A stretch of 64,000 nucleotides of DNA, from positions 1-64,000 of the forward strand of contig RDZR01000032.1 of the NCBI GenBank assembly GCA_004294095.1. The letters are read 5' to 3'. Numbering within the stretch: the first letter of the stretch is position 1; each line of letters begins with the position of its first letter. Below the pieces are notes generated by a model, which made no database searches, was not told the origin of the DNA, and saw only the letters and a list, made by a program, of their open reading frames with translations. The DNA comes from Verrucomicrobiota bacterium. GTDB lineage: Bacteria; Verrucomicrobiota; Verrucomicrobiia; Verrucomicrobiales; Akkermansiaceae. Of this stretch, positions 17,280 through 25,618 are shown piece by piece. The position numbers and the translations under genes were made by a program.

Positions 17280-18695
17280 ATGCAAAAAACGCGTTGGCGT
17301 GAACTTTTGATGACGATGTTCGATCTATTTGAAAAAAAAATGCAAAGTGTGGGCCTCAATGACGCGGTCATCCGCTCATTTCGCAGAAATTACGAAGCCC
17401 TGCTAAGACAAGAAACCGGCCTCATCCCGGAAAGTGAAATCGAATCGGTAGAAAATCTGCCGTCGGCGGATCAGTTAGATGCAGCCGAAAATGCGAGTCA
17501 TTTGCTCTCACAATTGGTGATGATCAAACTCAACGGCGGGCTCGGGACGAGCATGGGACTTCAAGCCGCAAAAAGTCTGTTAGACGTCAAGCCCGGGCTG
17601 AATTTCATCGATCTCATGGTGCGCCAAACTCTCGACCTACGTCAACGCTGTGGGCATCCGGTGCGCTTGCTTTTGATGAATAGCTTCAGCACCAGCCAAG
17701 ATACGTTAGATCATCTCCAACGCTACGCTGATAAGAATCTAGCAAGTGCGGATGAGGTGGAAATGATGCAAAATCAGATCCCAAAAATTGATGCTGCGAC
17801 TCAGCAGCCAGTCACGTGGCCACAGGATCCATCGCTCGAGTGGTGCCCACCGGGCCATGGCGATCTTTACCCCGCCCTCGTCGGCAGCGGCTGGTTGGAT
17901 AAACTGTTAGATCAGGGAATTCGCTACGCGTTTGTCTCCAATTCAGACAATTTAGGTGCCATTGCCGATGAAAAATTACTCCAGCATTTTGCACAATCCG
18001 GCGCACCTTTCATGATGGAAGTCACTCGCCGCACTGCCGCAGATCGCAAAGGCGGCCACCTCGCGATGCGCCGCAGCGATGGCCAATTGCTGCTGCGCGA
18101 AGTGGCCCAATGCCCGAAGGATGATGAGCCATTTTTCCAAGACATCGAGCGCCACGCATTTTTCAACACCAATAGCATTTGGCTCAGGCTCGATGTGCTG
18201 AAAGAAAAACTTGCCGCCAACGATGGCGTTTTGCCGCTGCCGATGATCGTGAACAAAAAAACCGTCGATCCTCGCGATTCTACGTCGCCCGCAGTAGTTC
18301 AGTTAGAAATTGCGATGGGTGCTGCGATCGAGTGCTTTGAAGGTGCCATCGCGTTAGAAGTGCCGAGGAGCCGTTTCGCGCCAGTGAAAACGACGGCAGA
18401 TTTGTTCGCACTGCGCTCAGATGCCTACGAAATTTCCGAGGAGGGCCAAGTGGCACTCCATCCAAAACGTGCTGGAATTCCCCCCGTTATTTCGCTTTCC
18501 GATGAATATAAATTAGTCGATTCGCTCGACGATCTCGGACTTCCAAGTTTGGTGGACTGCGATTCATTGCGGATCGAGGGGCCAATTTTTTTCACTCCCA
18601 ATACCATTCTTCGCGGTGATGTGGAAATTCTCAATCGCAGTGATCAGCGGGCGACCATTGATGGTGTCTTTGAAAATCAGAAATGGGCACTTTGA
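17280..18695 (+). CDS. UTP-glucose-1-phosphate uridylyltransferase (eukaryotic UGP2 type)
   Basis: The enzyme makes UDP-glucose from UTP and glucose-1-phosphate, for glycogen, trehalose or envelope sugars. It belongs to the UDPGP family typical of eukaryotes and some bacteria, not the GalU family. Motifs are KLNGGLGTSMG (nucleotide loop), NSFSTSQDT, PPGHGDLYPAL, SNSDNLGA and VPRSRFAPVKTT. I use the ATG at 17280 (471 residues); a TTG at 17247 and an ATG at 17310 are also possible, and no clear ribosome-binding site decides between them. The long inverted repeat at 17089-17207 lies in its leader. Confidence 0.88.
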   Translation: MQKTRWRELLMTMFDLFEKKMQSVGLNDAVIRSFRRNYEALLRQETGLIPESEIESVENLPSADQLDAAENASHLLSQLVMIKLNGGLGTSMGLQAAKSLLDVKPGLNFIDLMVRQTLDLRQRCGHPVRLLLMNSFSTSQDTLDHLQRYADKNLASADEVEMMQNQIPKIDAATQQPVTWPQDPSLEWCPPGHGDLYPALVGSGWLDKLLDQGIRYAFVSNSDNLGAIADEKLLQHFAQSGAPFMMEVTRRTAADRKGGHLAMRRSDGQLLLREVAQCPKDDEPFFQDIERHAFFNTNSIWLRLDVLKEKLAANDGVLPLPMIVNKKTVDPRDSTSPAVVQLEIAMGAAIECFEGAIALEVPRSRFAPVKTTADLFALRSDAYEISEEGQVALHPKRAGIPPVISLSDEYKLVDSLDDLGLPSLVDCDSLRIEGPIFFTPNTILRGDVEILNRSDQRATIDGVFENQKWAL

Positions 18696-18741
18696 TCTGC
18701 AAGTAACTTGCATGAAGGTGCTATTCACTTAGACTCATCCT

Positions 18742-19638
18742 ATGAAAATTCTATTAGCGATCGTATGTGCCGTCTTGGCGTGCCAACTCAGTGCCGAACC
18801 TCTCAAAGTGGTTGTTCTGCATCCTCTTCTTGGAGACATCGCCCGCAACGTAGGCGGCGAGCAGGTGATGGTGATCGATTTGTTAGGGCCGAATGGGGAT
18901 CCACACCATTTTCAACCGACCAGTGAGGACTTGAAAAAAACTGGCAACGCGCAGCTCTATCTCGCCTCCGGTAAAGGTCTCGAAAGCTACTTACCGACAC
19001 TTCGCGAAATCATAGGCGGCCAGGCAACAATCATTGAAGTAGGAGCCACGTTGCCATCGCTTGAAGGTGGTTGCGATCACGAAGAAGATCACGATGAGCC
19101 AGCTGGCCATGATCACGAACACGGCCTTGATCCGCATTGGTGGCACTCGATCGATGCGTTCCGCCGCGCCACCCAAGTCGTAGCCGATGCATTCGTGCAA
19201 GCTGCGCCCGAGCATGCAGATGAATTCCGCGCCAGTGCTGAGCGTTACCGCGAATCCCTCGATAAACTCGAAACTTGGAGTAAGCGCGAAATTGCAAAAA
19301 TCCCTCGCGAAGCACGCCACTTGGCCACCGCGCATGCCGCATTCAACTACTTTTGCCATGAGTTCAGCTTCACTCCGCATTCGGTGCAAGGAATCAATCG
19401 CGAACAAATTCCCGATGCTGAGACGATGGCTCTCATTTTGAAAAAACTAAAAGATGAGCAAGTCGCTGTGATCTTTCCTGAAGAAGAGTCGAATCCAAAA
19501 ATCCTTCAATCTCTAACAGCTGACACCGGCATCCGCTTGGGCAAGCCCTTGATTGCCGATGGGATTGGCATGACGAGCTATGAGGAAATGATGCGCCACA
19601 ACGTCAACGCCATCGTCGAGGCCCTCGCACCACGCTAA
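18742..19638 (+). CDS. Zinc/manganese ABC transporter substrate-binding protein (ZnuA-like)
   Basis: This 298-residue periplasmic metal-binding protein of the cluster A-I family has a signal peptide ending near LSA-EP. Likely ligands are His in NGDPHHFQPT (near residue 54), His in the DPHWWHS segment, His in ATAHAAFNYF and Asp in LIADGIG. An acidic His-rich loop (CDHEEDHDEPAGHDHEHG, near 110) is the mark of zinc-specific ZnuA. No permease or ATPase gene lies next to it; the neighbour is a convergent dus gene overlapping by four bases. It must work with components encoded elsewhere. Confidence 0.88.
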   Translation: MKILLAIVCAVLACQLSAEPLKVVVLHPLLGDIARNVGGEQVMVIDLLGPNGDPHHFQPTSEDLKKTGNAQLYLASGKGLESYLPTLREIIGGQATIIEVGATLPSLEGGCDHEEDHDEPAGHDHEHGLDPHWWHSIDAFRRATQVVADAFVQAAPEHADEFRASAERYRESLDKLETWSKREIAKIPREARHLATAHAAFNYFCHEFSFTPHSVQGINREQIPDAETMALILKKLKDEQVAVIFPEEESNPKILQSLTADTGIRLGKPLIADGIGMTSYEEMMRHNVNAIVEALAPR

Positions 19639-20648
19639 GTTTCCGCAAGCTCGATCGAAGACAAGGAATACGCCGCGAGATCCTCAACCGCCATCAATGA
19701 TGAGACGTGGCATAGCATCTGACGCAGCGTTTTGGCTCGCGGAAATCCTTTGCAATAGGCCATCAAGCGCGAGCGCATCGCCGTGATGGTCTGCGCCTCG
19801 CTGCCGTAACGATTGCTCTCGACCGCAAGCTTGCAATGACGAAGAACCAAGTGCCATCTCTCGTCAGCAGCGATTTCAGGCAACATTTCGCCGGTGTTTA
19901 GAAAGTGCTTTGCCTCGCGAAATATCCACGGGTGGGCCATCGCTGCGCGTCCTATCATCACTCCAGAAACGGCGGATGTCGCTTTCCTGCGATGCAAATC
20001 CGCGCCTGATTGGATATCGCCATTGCCGATTACAGGCACGGAAACTGCTCGCGCTACGGCATCGATCACCTCCCAATCTGCTAGGCCGCTATAACCTTGG
20101 GAACGAGTCCGTCCATGCACCGCGATGGCTTGGATTCCGCAGCTTTCCAAAATTTTAGCAACCGCCACTGCATTGATCGATGTCTCATCCCAGCCGATGC
20201 GGATCTTTGCTGTTACCGGCACTGAGTCCCCCACTGCTTGCACCACTCCGCGGGCGACATCTTCTAACAGCGGGCAATCTTTGAGCAAAGAGGATCCGCC
20301 GTTGCGAGCGACGACTTTGTTGACTGGGCAGCCGAAGTTAATATCGATAAAATCTGGCCTACTGCGATCGATGATTTTTCGCGCCGCTTCACCCATGCGC
20401 TGACCATCCGCGCCAAACAACTGCACGCCCACGGGCCGCTGCCCTTCGGTAAATTCGGTGTATTTCCGCGTCCGCTCGTCCGCCTGCAAAATGCCTTCCG
20501 CAGAGACAAACTCAGTGACCATCACATCCGCGCCAAGCTCCTTGCAAATTTGCCGGAATATCACATCCGTCACCCCCGCCATCGGCGCGAGATACAGTGG
20601 AAACGCAGCGTTAGAAAACCAAGGAAGCACGGCGGCAGCATGCACCAT
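19635..20648 (-). CDS. tRNA-dihydrouridine synthase (DusB-like)
   Basis: This flavoenzyme reduces uridine to dihydrouridine in tRNA. The 337-residue protein shows APMAGVTD at the FMN site, NFGCPVNKVV with the catalytic Cys, KIRIGW, VHGRTRSQGYSG, and the GNGDI and GRAAM phosphate-binding loops. Length and the GCPVNKV motif fit DusB. The start is the ATG at 20648. It is a single gene, about 50 bases downstream of the HAD phosphatase that reads the same way. Confidence 0.92.
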   Translation of the reverse strand: MVHAAAVLPWFSNAAFPLYLAPMAGVTDVIFRQICKELGADVMVTEFVSAEGILQADERTRKYTEFTEGQRPVGVQLFGADGQRMGEAARKIIDRSRPDFIDINFGCPVNKVVARNGGSSLLKDCPLLEDVARGVVQAVGDSVPVTAKIRIGWDETSINAVAVAKILESCGIQAIAVHGRTRSQGYSGLADWEVIDAVARAVSVPVIGNGDIQSGADLHRRKATSAVSGVMIGRAAMAHPWIFREAKHFLNTGEMLPEIAADERWHLVLRHCKLAVESNRYGSEAQTITAMRSRLMAYCKGFPRAKTLRQMLCHVSSLMAVEDLAAYSLSSIELAET

Positions 20649-20696
20649 CTGCCACAGTTGTCGATCCTTTCAAAAAACAAGTCTTGGTCTTAGCTG

Positions 20697-21368
20697 TTAG
20701 ATGAGATCAATCGCTTGCTCTAACGAATCCACCGCGATGTCTGCACCAGCAGCCAACAAAACATCTTGGCTGAAATATCCAGTCGTCACCGCAAGGCAAC
20801 GAGCACCCATGGCCTTGGCGCACAGCACATCTTTGGGCGTGTCTCCGATCACCCAAGTATCCGCCGCGGAGTGAATTTTGCCTTTGGTCTGATTCGCACG
20901 TTGCAGTGCGATCGGACCTAACAGATTCCGATCTGCCTCATCGCAGCCGTAAGCACCAAAGTGAAAATGGTGGGCCACACCGAAGTGCCGCACTTTGATC
21001 GCTGCACCACCTCGGGTATTTCCAGTGAGCAGGCCAACTGAAGCGCCATTGCGTGCGGCGATAAAATCTAACAAATCCACTGCGCCCTGATGCACTCGCC
21101 AGGGGAAATTTCCTTGAGAGAAATTCCACTCCAAGCGCGACTCATAATGAGCAAAAAATGCGGCAACATCATGCGCGCTCATGGCAACTTGAAAGTATGC
21201 TTCTAACTGTTTGATCAATGACAAGTCAGTGGCACCCGCAAGATCAAATGCTGGCGGTTTTTTCTGAAAAAAATGGAGCGTCGCTTCGTTGAGCGATGTC
21301 AATCCAGCACCACTAGTATCACCCAGCGTGCCATCGATATCAAACAGGTAGAGCTTCTCACCCGCCAT
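20697..21368 (-). CDS. HAD family hydrolase (phosphoglycolate phosphatase-like)
   Basis: The protein has HAD motifs FDIDGTLGDT (near residue 10), LLTGNTR (near 115) and GDTPKDVLCAKA (near 177), with the lysine probably in the segment between. The substrate is unknown. The ATG at 21368 lies five bases after the infC stop. A GTG at 21377 would instead overlap that stop as GTGA, so translational coupling to infC is likely either way. In most bacteria infC is followed by rpmI and rplT, which are absent here. Confidence 0.82.
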   Translation of the reverse strand: MAGEKLYLFDIDGTLGDTSGAGLTSLNEATLHFFQKKPPAFDLAGATDLSLIKQLEAYFQVAMSAHDVAAFFAHYESRLEWNFSQGNFPWRVHQGAVDLLDFIAARNGASVGLLTGNTRGGAAIKVRHFGVAHHFHFGAYGCDEADRNLLGPIALQRANQTKGKIHSAADTWVIGDTPKDVLCAKAMGARCLAVTTGYFSQDVLLAAGADIAVDSLEQAIDLI

Positions 21369-21373
21369 GAACG

Positions 21374-22060
21374 TCACGCAGATGGTTGAGTCGGATCCTG
21401 CTCATCATCGGGCACATCATCCGGAACATCATCGTCGGTTTCTTCAGCCTCGTCCTCTTCAAAATCGTCTTCATCGATCAATTCACCGTGGAAAAGATGG
21501 AATTTACGCTTTCTTTGATGCGCGGGAAGTGGGGAAAGAATCATCGCCACAGCGCGCCCATTGAGGCGCGGCGGTTGATCGACTTGGGCCATGGTTTTAA
21601 GATCTTCAATGATGCGATTCAGCACCACGAAGCCGAGGTCTTTATGCGCATTTTCTCGTCCACGGAATTGCAGCACGAATCGGCATTTATGGTTGTTTTC
21701 TAAAAATCCCTCCGCCTTGCCCAACTTGATGTTGTAATCGTGCTGTCCGGTGCCAACGCGGAATTTTACTTCTTTCATCCGAGTGGCGCTCTTCGATTTC
21801 TGCTTCTTGAGCTTGGCTTGCTCGTATTTGTATTTGCCGAAATCGACAATTTTACAAACCGGCGGGTCCACTTGGCCGGCGATTTCCACCAGATCCAGGC
21901 CCATGGCCATTGCTTTTTGTAGTGCGTCGCGCGAGCTCATGATGCCGAGTTGCTCGCCGGTGGCGAGAATCACACGGACTTTCGGTGCACGAATCCGGTC
22001 ATTGATCCGCGTCATATCGCGGAAACGACCCCTAGGTTGGTTTTTTTGTGGTTTAGCGAT
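21374..22060 (-). CDS. infC: Translation initiation factor IF-3, with ATC start codon and acidic C-terminal tail
   Basis: IF-3 binds the 30S subunit and checks the start codon. The core is typical: RINDRIRAPKVRVI, G.QLGIMSSRDAL..A...GLDLVEIA, PPVCKIVDFGKYKYE, KEVKFR, HDYNIKLGKAEGFL and FRGRE. The best start is ATC at 22060, eight bases after a perfect GGAGG (22069-22073). No ATG fits: the only in-frame ATG (22015) lies at MTRIND, and GTG at 22126 has no such signal. Rare start codons on infC serve self-control in other bacteria. The last 40 or so residues are very acidic (DEDDFEEDEAEETDDD), an extension not found in E. coli. Confidence 0.93.
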   Translation of the reverse strand: MAKPQKNQPRGRFRDMTRINDRIRAPKVRVILATGEQLGIMSSRDALQKAMAMGLDLVEIAGQVDPPVCKIVDFGKYKYEQAKLKKQKSKSATRMKEVKFRVGTGQHDYNIKLGKAEGFLENNHKCRFVLQFRGRENAHKDLGFVVLNRIIEDLKTMAQVDQPPRLNGRAVAMILSPLPAHQRKRKFHLFHGELIDEDDFEEDEAEETDDDVPDDVPDDEQDPTQPSA

Positions 22061-22068
22061 GGCTGTAT

Positions 22069-22073
22069 CCTCC
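22069..22073 (-). promoter_or_regulatory. Shine-Dalgarno GGAGG that fixes the ATC start of infC
   Basis: The minus strand reads GGAGG, eight bases, then ATC GCT AAA. The strong match and ideal spacing decide for ATC against the GTG and ATG alternatives. Confidence 0.75.
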
Positions 22074-22126
22074 GATGGCTGGGGTTGACGCGATGAATTT
22101 ACGACAAGCGAATCCGCAAATCGCAC

Positions 22127-22466
22127 TCAGCGCGAAAGTGGGGTTGGAACGATGGATCACACGCAAAATCATAAACAACAATCGCTCATGAGGCAGGATG
22201 GAAATCCTACCGCGCGCAGTGAATCATCTATTTTTCGTTCCGGGAAAATCATTGAACGGCAAGGCCGGGTGGCTGAATAGCAACAAATATGTTAGATTTT
22301 TGGAAACCACTCATACCTGCTCAATCAGCACTATTCAAAAAATTACACTAAAGCTCGCTTGATAGCAAGTCACATTTTTCTGCGTTTTCCGCTTGGCTCG
22401 TGAGAGCCGTTCATCATGATTCTTGTTAGCAAGATGGCCTTCAGAAGCACTTAAAACGATTTCAAC
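22127..22466. other. Divergent intergenic spacer with short hairpins
   Basis: This spacer between infC and the GYF/CD225 gene holds no open frame of note. It has two similar short inverted repeats, CTTGATAGCAAG and CTTGTTAGCAAG, about 65 bases apart, and a GGCTC/GAGCC hairpin between them. I cannot assign a function. An infC leader on the minus strand and a promoter for the plus-strand gene are expected here but are not recognisable. Confidence 0.35.
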
Positions 22467-22988
22467 ATGCAATGGTATTACGCACAAAACGGATCGCAAA
22501 AAGGCCCGATAGCCGAGGCTGAAATGTTAGGCAAGGTAAGATCGGGCGAGCTTGGGCCCAACGACATGTGCTGGCGCGAAGGCATGCAAGACTGGCTGCC
22601 CATTTCACGGGTGGAAAGTTTATCAATCATCGCCGCACCGATGGGAGTGCCAAATGCCGCTGAGGCATCTCCTTATACGCCACCAAGCACTGTCCCACGC
22701 GAGTATAACCAATCGAGCGCCCATATTACCAATTACCTCTGGCAGGCCATTGCGGTGACGGTTTTGTGCTGCGTTCCATTCGGCATTCCAGCAATTATCT
22801 ACGCTGCGAAAGTCGATGGCTTAGTCGCCCGTGGTGAATATGACGCTGCGAGAGCGGCTTCCAAAAGAGCGAAGCAATGGTGCATCGCGGCATTGCTTTC
22901 CTTCGTTGTCATTGTGATCGTTGCATTGCTTTTTGGAGCTATTGGGGCAGCGTTGGAGCAGCAGCATTTGGCTCCGTCACAGCCGTGA
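22467..22988 (+). CDS. GYF-domain and CD225/dispanin membrane protein
   Basis: The 173-residue protein begins with a bacterial GYF_2 domain (QWYYAQNGSQKGPIAEAEM..W.EGMQDWLPI, 2-50). A Pro-rich linker leads to a CD225/dispanin domain (NYLWQAIAVTVLCCVPFGIPAIIYAAKVD, then GEYDAARAASKRAKQWC, about 88-140) with two membrane segments. CD225 is the family of the animal interferon-induced transmembrane proteins; its bacterial role is unknown. The stop is five bases before the next gene, a DUF2752 protein, so the two are very likely cotranslated. Confidence 0.85.
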   Translation: MQWYYAQNGSQKGPIAEAEMLGKVRSGELGPNDMCWREGMQDWLPISRVESLSIIAAPMGVPNAAEASPYTPPSTVPREYNQSSAHITNYLWQAIAVTVLCCVPFGIPAIIYAAKVDGLVARGEYDAARAASKRAKQWCIAALLSFVVIVIVALLFGAIGAALEQQHLAPSQP

Positions 22989-22992
22989 TGCC

Positions 22993-23403
22993 ATGCATAA
23001 AAATCGGCTACTTTGCGTTCTGTTAGGTCTGCTTTTGATCTGCATTGTCGCCGCCCAAATCTATCAGAAAGGCCCTGATGGGCTGCGCTATCATCCGGGT
23101 TGTTTCATTTACAAAGCCACTGGATTGTTCTGCCCGGGCTGCGGCATGACGCGTGCCTCTTACGCCTGCATGCATGGAAATTTCGCAGCAGCCATTCGAG
23201 CAAATCTGTTAGGCATGATTTTGTTGCCGATCGCCGCACTTGCCATCGCTTGGGAAGTTTTTGCATGGGTTCGGCAAAAACCGACACTGCACAGAATCCA
23301 TCTGAGCCGTCGCATCGGTTTATTTGTGTTGGTCGTGATCGGCACATTTACCATTTTGCGAAACGTGCCGATCTATCCGTTGACGCTGCTGGCTCCGCCA
23401 TGA
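22993..23403 (+). CDS. DUF2752 family membrane protein
   Basis: The start is the ATG at 22993 (136 residues); the longer open frame runs into the previous gene. Three membrane segments are visible, near 7-25, 75-97 and 112-130. The family signature lies between the first two: LFCPGCGMTRASYACMHGNFAAAIRANLLG, where CPxCGxTRA is the DUF2752 mark. The two Cys could bind metal or form a disulfide; no function is known. It is commonly found beside CD225/TM2-type proteins, as here. Confidence 0.85.
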   Translation: MHKNRLLCVLLGLLLICIVAAQIYQKGPDGLRYHPGCFIYKATGLFCPGCGMTRASYACMHGNFAAAIRANLLGMILLPIAALAIAWEVFAWVRQKPTLHRIHLSRRIGLFVLVVIGTFTILRNVPIYPLTLLAPP

Positions 23404-23449
23404 TGCAACGAGTCTTGCATGCTTGAGAAAACCGATCTAATTCAAAACC

Positions 23450-24193
23450 ATGCCGTTACTTTTGGGAGTCAATATCGACCACGTCGCCACCTTGCGCCAA
23501 GCGCGCTACGCATTGTCACCCGATGCCCCGTTGATTGAGCCATGCGTCATCGAAGCAGCTAGAGCGGCGATTGCCGGTGGAGCGGATTCGATTACGATCC
23601 ACGTCCGCAGCGACCGCCGCCACATGCTCGATGCAGATGCGGTGAAGCTGCGCGAGATGCTCAACGTTCCGCTGAATTTAGAAATGGCGGTGACCGATGA
23701 GATGGCAGGCCTCGCGCTCAAATGGAAACCGGAATTTGTCTGTCTTGTCCCAGAAAATCGGTTAGAAATTACCACTGAGGGCGGGCTCAATGTGTTAGGA
23801 AATTTTGATAAAACCCGAATGACGATCGCCAAGCTGCAAGACGCTGGCATCCGCGTCAGCATTTTCATCGATCCGGACCTCACTCAAGTGGAAGCTGCCG
23901 GAGAAGCATGTGCGGACATGATCGAGCTGCACACCGGATCGTTCGCAAATGCGGTGGGCGATGCTCAAGAAGCCGAGCTCAGCCGCCTCATTGAAGCTGC
24001 AAAAATGGCTCATCCGAGCATGCAGGTCAACGCAGGTCATGGCATTCATTATCAAAACGTCGCCTCCATTCTGCGCATTCCGCACCTCGCTGAGCTCAAC
24101 ATCGGGCACAGCATTATTTCGCGAGCGGTGTTCACAGGCCTGACGCCTGCGGTGAAGGAAATGAAAGAGCTGCTTGCTGCCTACTCAGCGTAA
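23450..24193 (+). CDS. pdxJ: Pyridoxine 5'-phosphate synthase
   Basis: PdxJ condenses 1-deoxyxylulose-5-phosphate with 3-amino-2-oxopropyl phosphate to give pyridoxine 5'-phosphate, in the DXP-dependent vitamin B6 pathway. At 247 residues it is standard, with LGVNIDHVATLRQAR, IHVRSDRRH, the catalytic Glu in LNLEMA, EITTEGG, NAGHG and ELNIGHSIISRA. It is followed seven bases later by acpS, a pairing conserved across many bacteria. Confidence 0.96.
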   Translation: MPLLLGVNIDHVATLRQARYALSPDAPLIEPCVIEAARAAIAGGADSITIHVRSDRRHMLDADAVKLREMLNVPLNLEMAVTDEMAGLALKWKPEFVCLVPENRLEITTEGGLNVLGNFDKTRMTIAKLQDAGIRVSIFIDPDLTQVEAAGEACADMIELHTGSFANAVGDAQEAELSRLIEAAKMAHPSMQVNAGHGIHYQNVASILRIPHLAELNIGHSIISRAVFTGLTPAVKEMKELLAAYSA

Positions 24194-24199
24194 GATCGG

Positions 24200-24583
24200 A
24201 TGGAAATTTTCGGCATAGGCATTGATGTGGTTGAGATCGCGCGGATTGATCGTGCCATCGAGGCCCATCAGGATCGTTTCCTGAAAAAAATTTTCACCTC
24301 CCAGGAGCGCGAGTATTGTAAAGATCGGCGATCCTCCGCGCTCCACTTCGCGGCCCGCTTCGCAGCAAAAGAAGCGGCTGCAAAGGCACTCAAGACCGGC
24401 ATCGGCGGCGATGCGGGCTGGTTGGATCTTGAGGTGATCAACGGCCCAAGCGGCGCTCCTGAAATCCGCTTGCATGGAAATGCGGCGGCATTTGCCAAGC
24501 GCCACGGCATTACTCAAATTTTAGTTAGCTTAAGCCATTCTAAAGATTACGCTGCGGCCAACGCACTCGCCATCTGCCAGTGA
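24200..24583 (+). CDS. acpS: Holo-[acyl-carrier-protein] synthase
   Basis: AcpS moves 4'-phosphopantetheine from CoA to acyl carrier protein. The 127-residue protein has the Mg-binding GIDVVEI (Asp near residue 9) and FAAKEAAAKAL (Glu near 58) with the catalytic region between, and VSLSHSKDYAAA near the end. It follows pdxJ closely and belongs to the same unit. Confidence 0.95.
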   Translation: MEIFGIGIDVVEIARIDRAIEAHQDRFLKKIFTSQEREYCKDRRSSALHFAARFAAKEAAAKALKTGIGGDAGWLDLEVINGPSGAPEIRLHGNAAAFAKRHGITQILVSLSHSKDYAAANALAICQ

Positions 24584-24598
24584 GCATTCGTTCCATTT

Positions 24599-24609
24599 CT
24601 AACTGTTAG
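24599..24609. repeat. Palindrome made of two opposed GTTAG words before hemB
   Basis: CTAACTGTTAG is a perfect inverted repeat (5+1+5) formed by two head-to-head copies of the frequent word GTTAG. It ends four bases before the hemB start codon, in the place of the ribosome-binding site, so a hairpin here could affect hemB translation. Confidence 0.4.
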
Positions 24610-24613
24610 CTGT

Positions 24614-25618
24614 ATGATGCATCGCCCACGCCGCAATCGCCGCACTCCTGCCATTCGCGCAATGATTCAGGAAACAATCCTGCAACCAGCGGATTTCATT
24701 CTACCATTGTTCATCCACGAAGATAGCAATGATGTGGCGATCGAATCCATGCCCGGTGTGACTCGCTGGTCGCTCGCCGGCATGCTCAGCGAAGCGGGTG
24801 CGGCTCATGCGTTGGGCATTCCCGCCGTCGTTTTATTTCCAAAAATTGAAGATGCGCTAAAAACCCCCACTGCGGATGAATCATGGAATGCTGATGGACT
24901 TGTGCCACGAGCCATCGCCGCATTGAAAACGGCCTATCCATCATTGTGCGTCATCACCGACGTCGCACTCGATCCCTACAATTCTGATGGCCACGATGGA
25001 ATCGTCCTCCATGCCGCGGATGGATCATTGGAAATCGTCAATGACGCGACCATCGAGATTCTTTGCCGCCAAGCCGTTTGCCAGGCCCAAGCCGGAGCAG
25101 ACATCGTCGCCCCATCAGACATGATGGACGGACGCGTCGCGGCGATACGCAAGGCACTTGATGCGGAATCCTTCACTCAAGTTTCGATTCTCAGCTACAC
25201 GGCGAAGTATGCGTCCGCGCTATATGGACCATTTCGCGGAGCACTTGATTCGGCACCGAAAGCCGGTGATAAAAAAACCTATCAGATGGATCCGGCAAAT
25301 GCCCGAGAAGCGTTGCGGGAGGCGGTGCTCGATGCCGAAGAAGGTGCCGATATCTTGATGGTCAAACCTGCAATTTTTTATCTCGATGTGCTCGCCTCAA
25401 TCCGCGCGCAAAGCAACTTGCCACTCGCTGCTTACCAAGTGAGCGGTGAATATTTAATGCTCAAAAGCGCGAGCCAAGGTGGGTGGATTGACGAAAAGGC
25501 CGCTGTGCTCGAATCCCTCACCGCCATCAAGCGCGCTGGCGCGGATATGATCCTCACTTACTACGCCAAGCAAGCCTGCGTCTGGCTTTCCGAACATGAA
25601 GAAAGGGTGGCACGATGA
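24614..25618 (+). CDS. hemB: Delta-aminolevulinic acid dehydratase (porphobilinogen synthase), non-cysteine metal site
   Basis: HemB joins two 5-aminolevulinates to porphobilinogen in haem synthesis. The 334-residue enzyme carries both Schiff-base lysines (SYTAKYASALYGPFR and MVKPAIFYLD) and the YQVSGEY substrate loop. Where zinc enzymes have three Cys, this one reads DVALDPYNSDGHDG, with Asp instead, so it belongs to the Mg-dependent or Zn-independent group. Two ATGs lie in tandem (24614, 24617). Its stop overlaps the next start as ATGA. Confidence 0.95.
   Translation: MMHRPRRNRRTPAIRAMIQETILQPADFILPLFIHEDSNDVAIESMPGVTRWSLAGMLSEAGAAHALGIPAVVLFPKIEDALKTPTADESWNADGLVPRAIAALKTAYPSLCVITDVALDPYNSDGHDGIVLHAADGSLEIVNDATIEILCRQAVCQAQAGADIVAPSDMMDGRVAAIRKALDAESFTQVSILSYTAKYASALYGPFRGALDSAPKAGDKKTYQMDPANAREALREAVLDAEEGADILMVKPAIFYLDVLASIRAQSNLPLAAYQVSGEYLMLKSASQGGWIDEKAAVLESLTAIKRAGADMILTYYAKQACVWLSEHEERVAR

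Noticed and set aside
22240-22300. A GCCGGGTGGCTGAATAG stretch that looked like the start of a tRNA
   Set aside because: No anticodon arm, T-arm or matching acceptor stem follows; I found no tRNA in the window.
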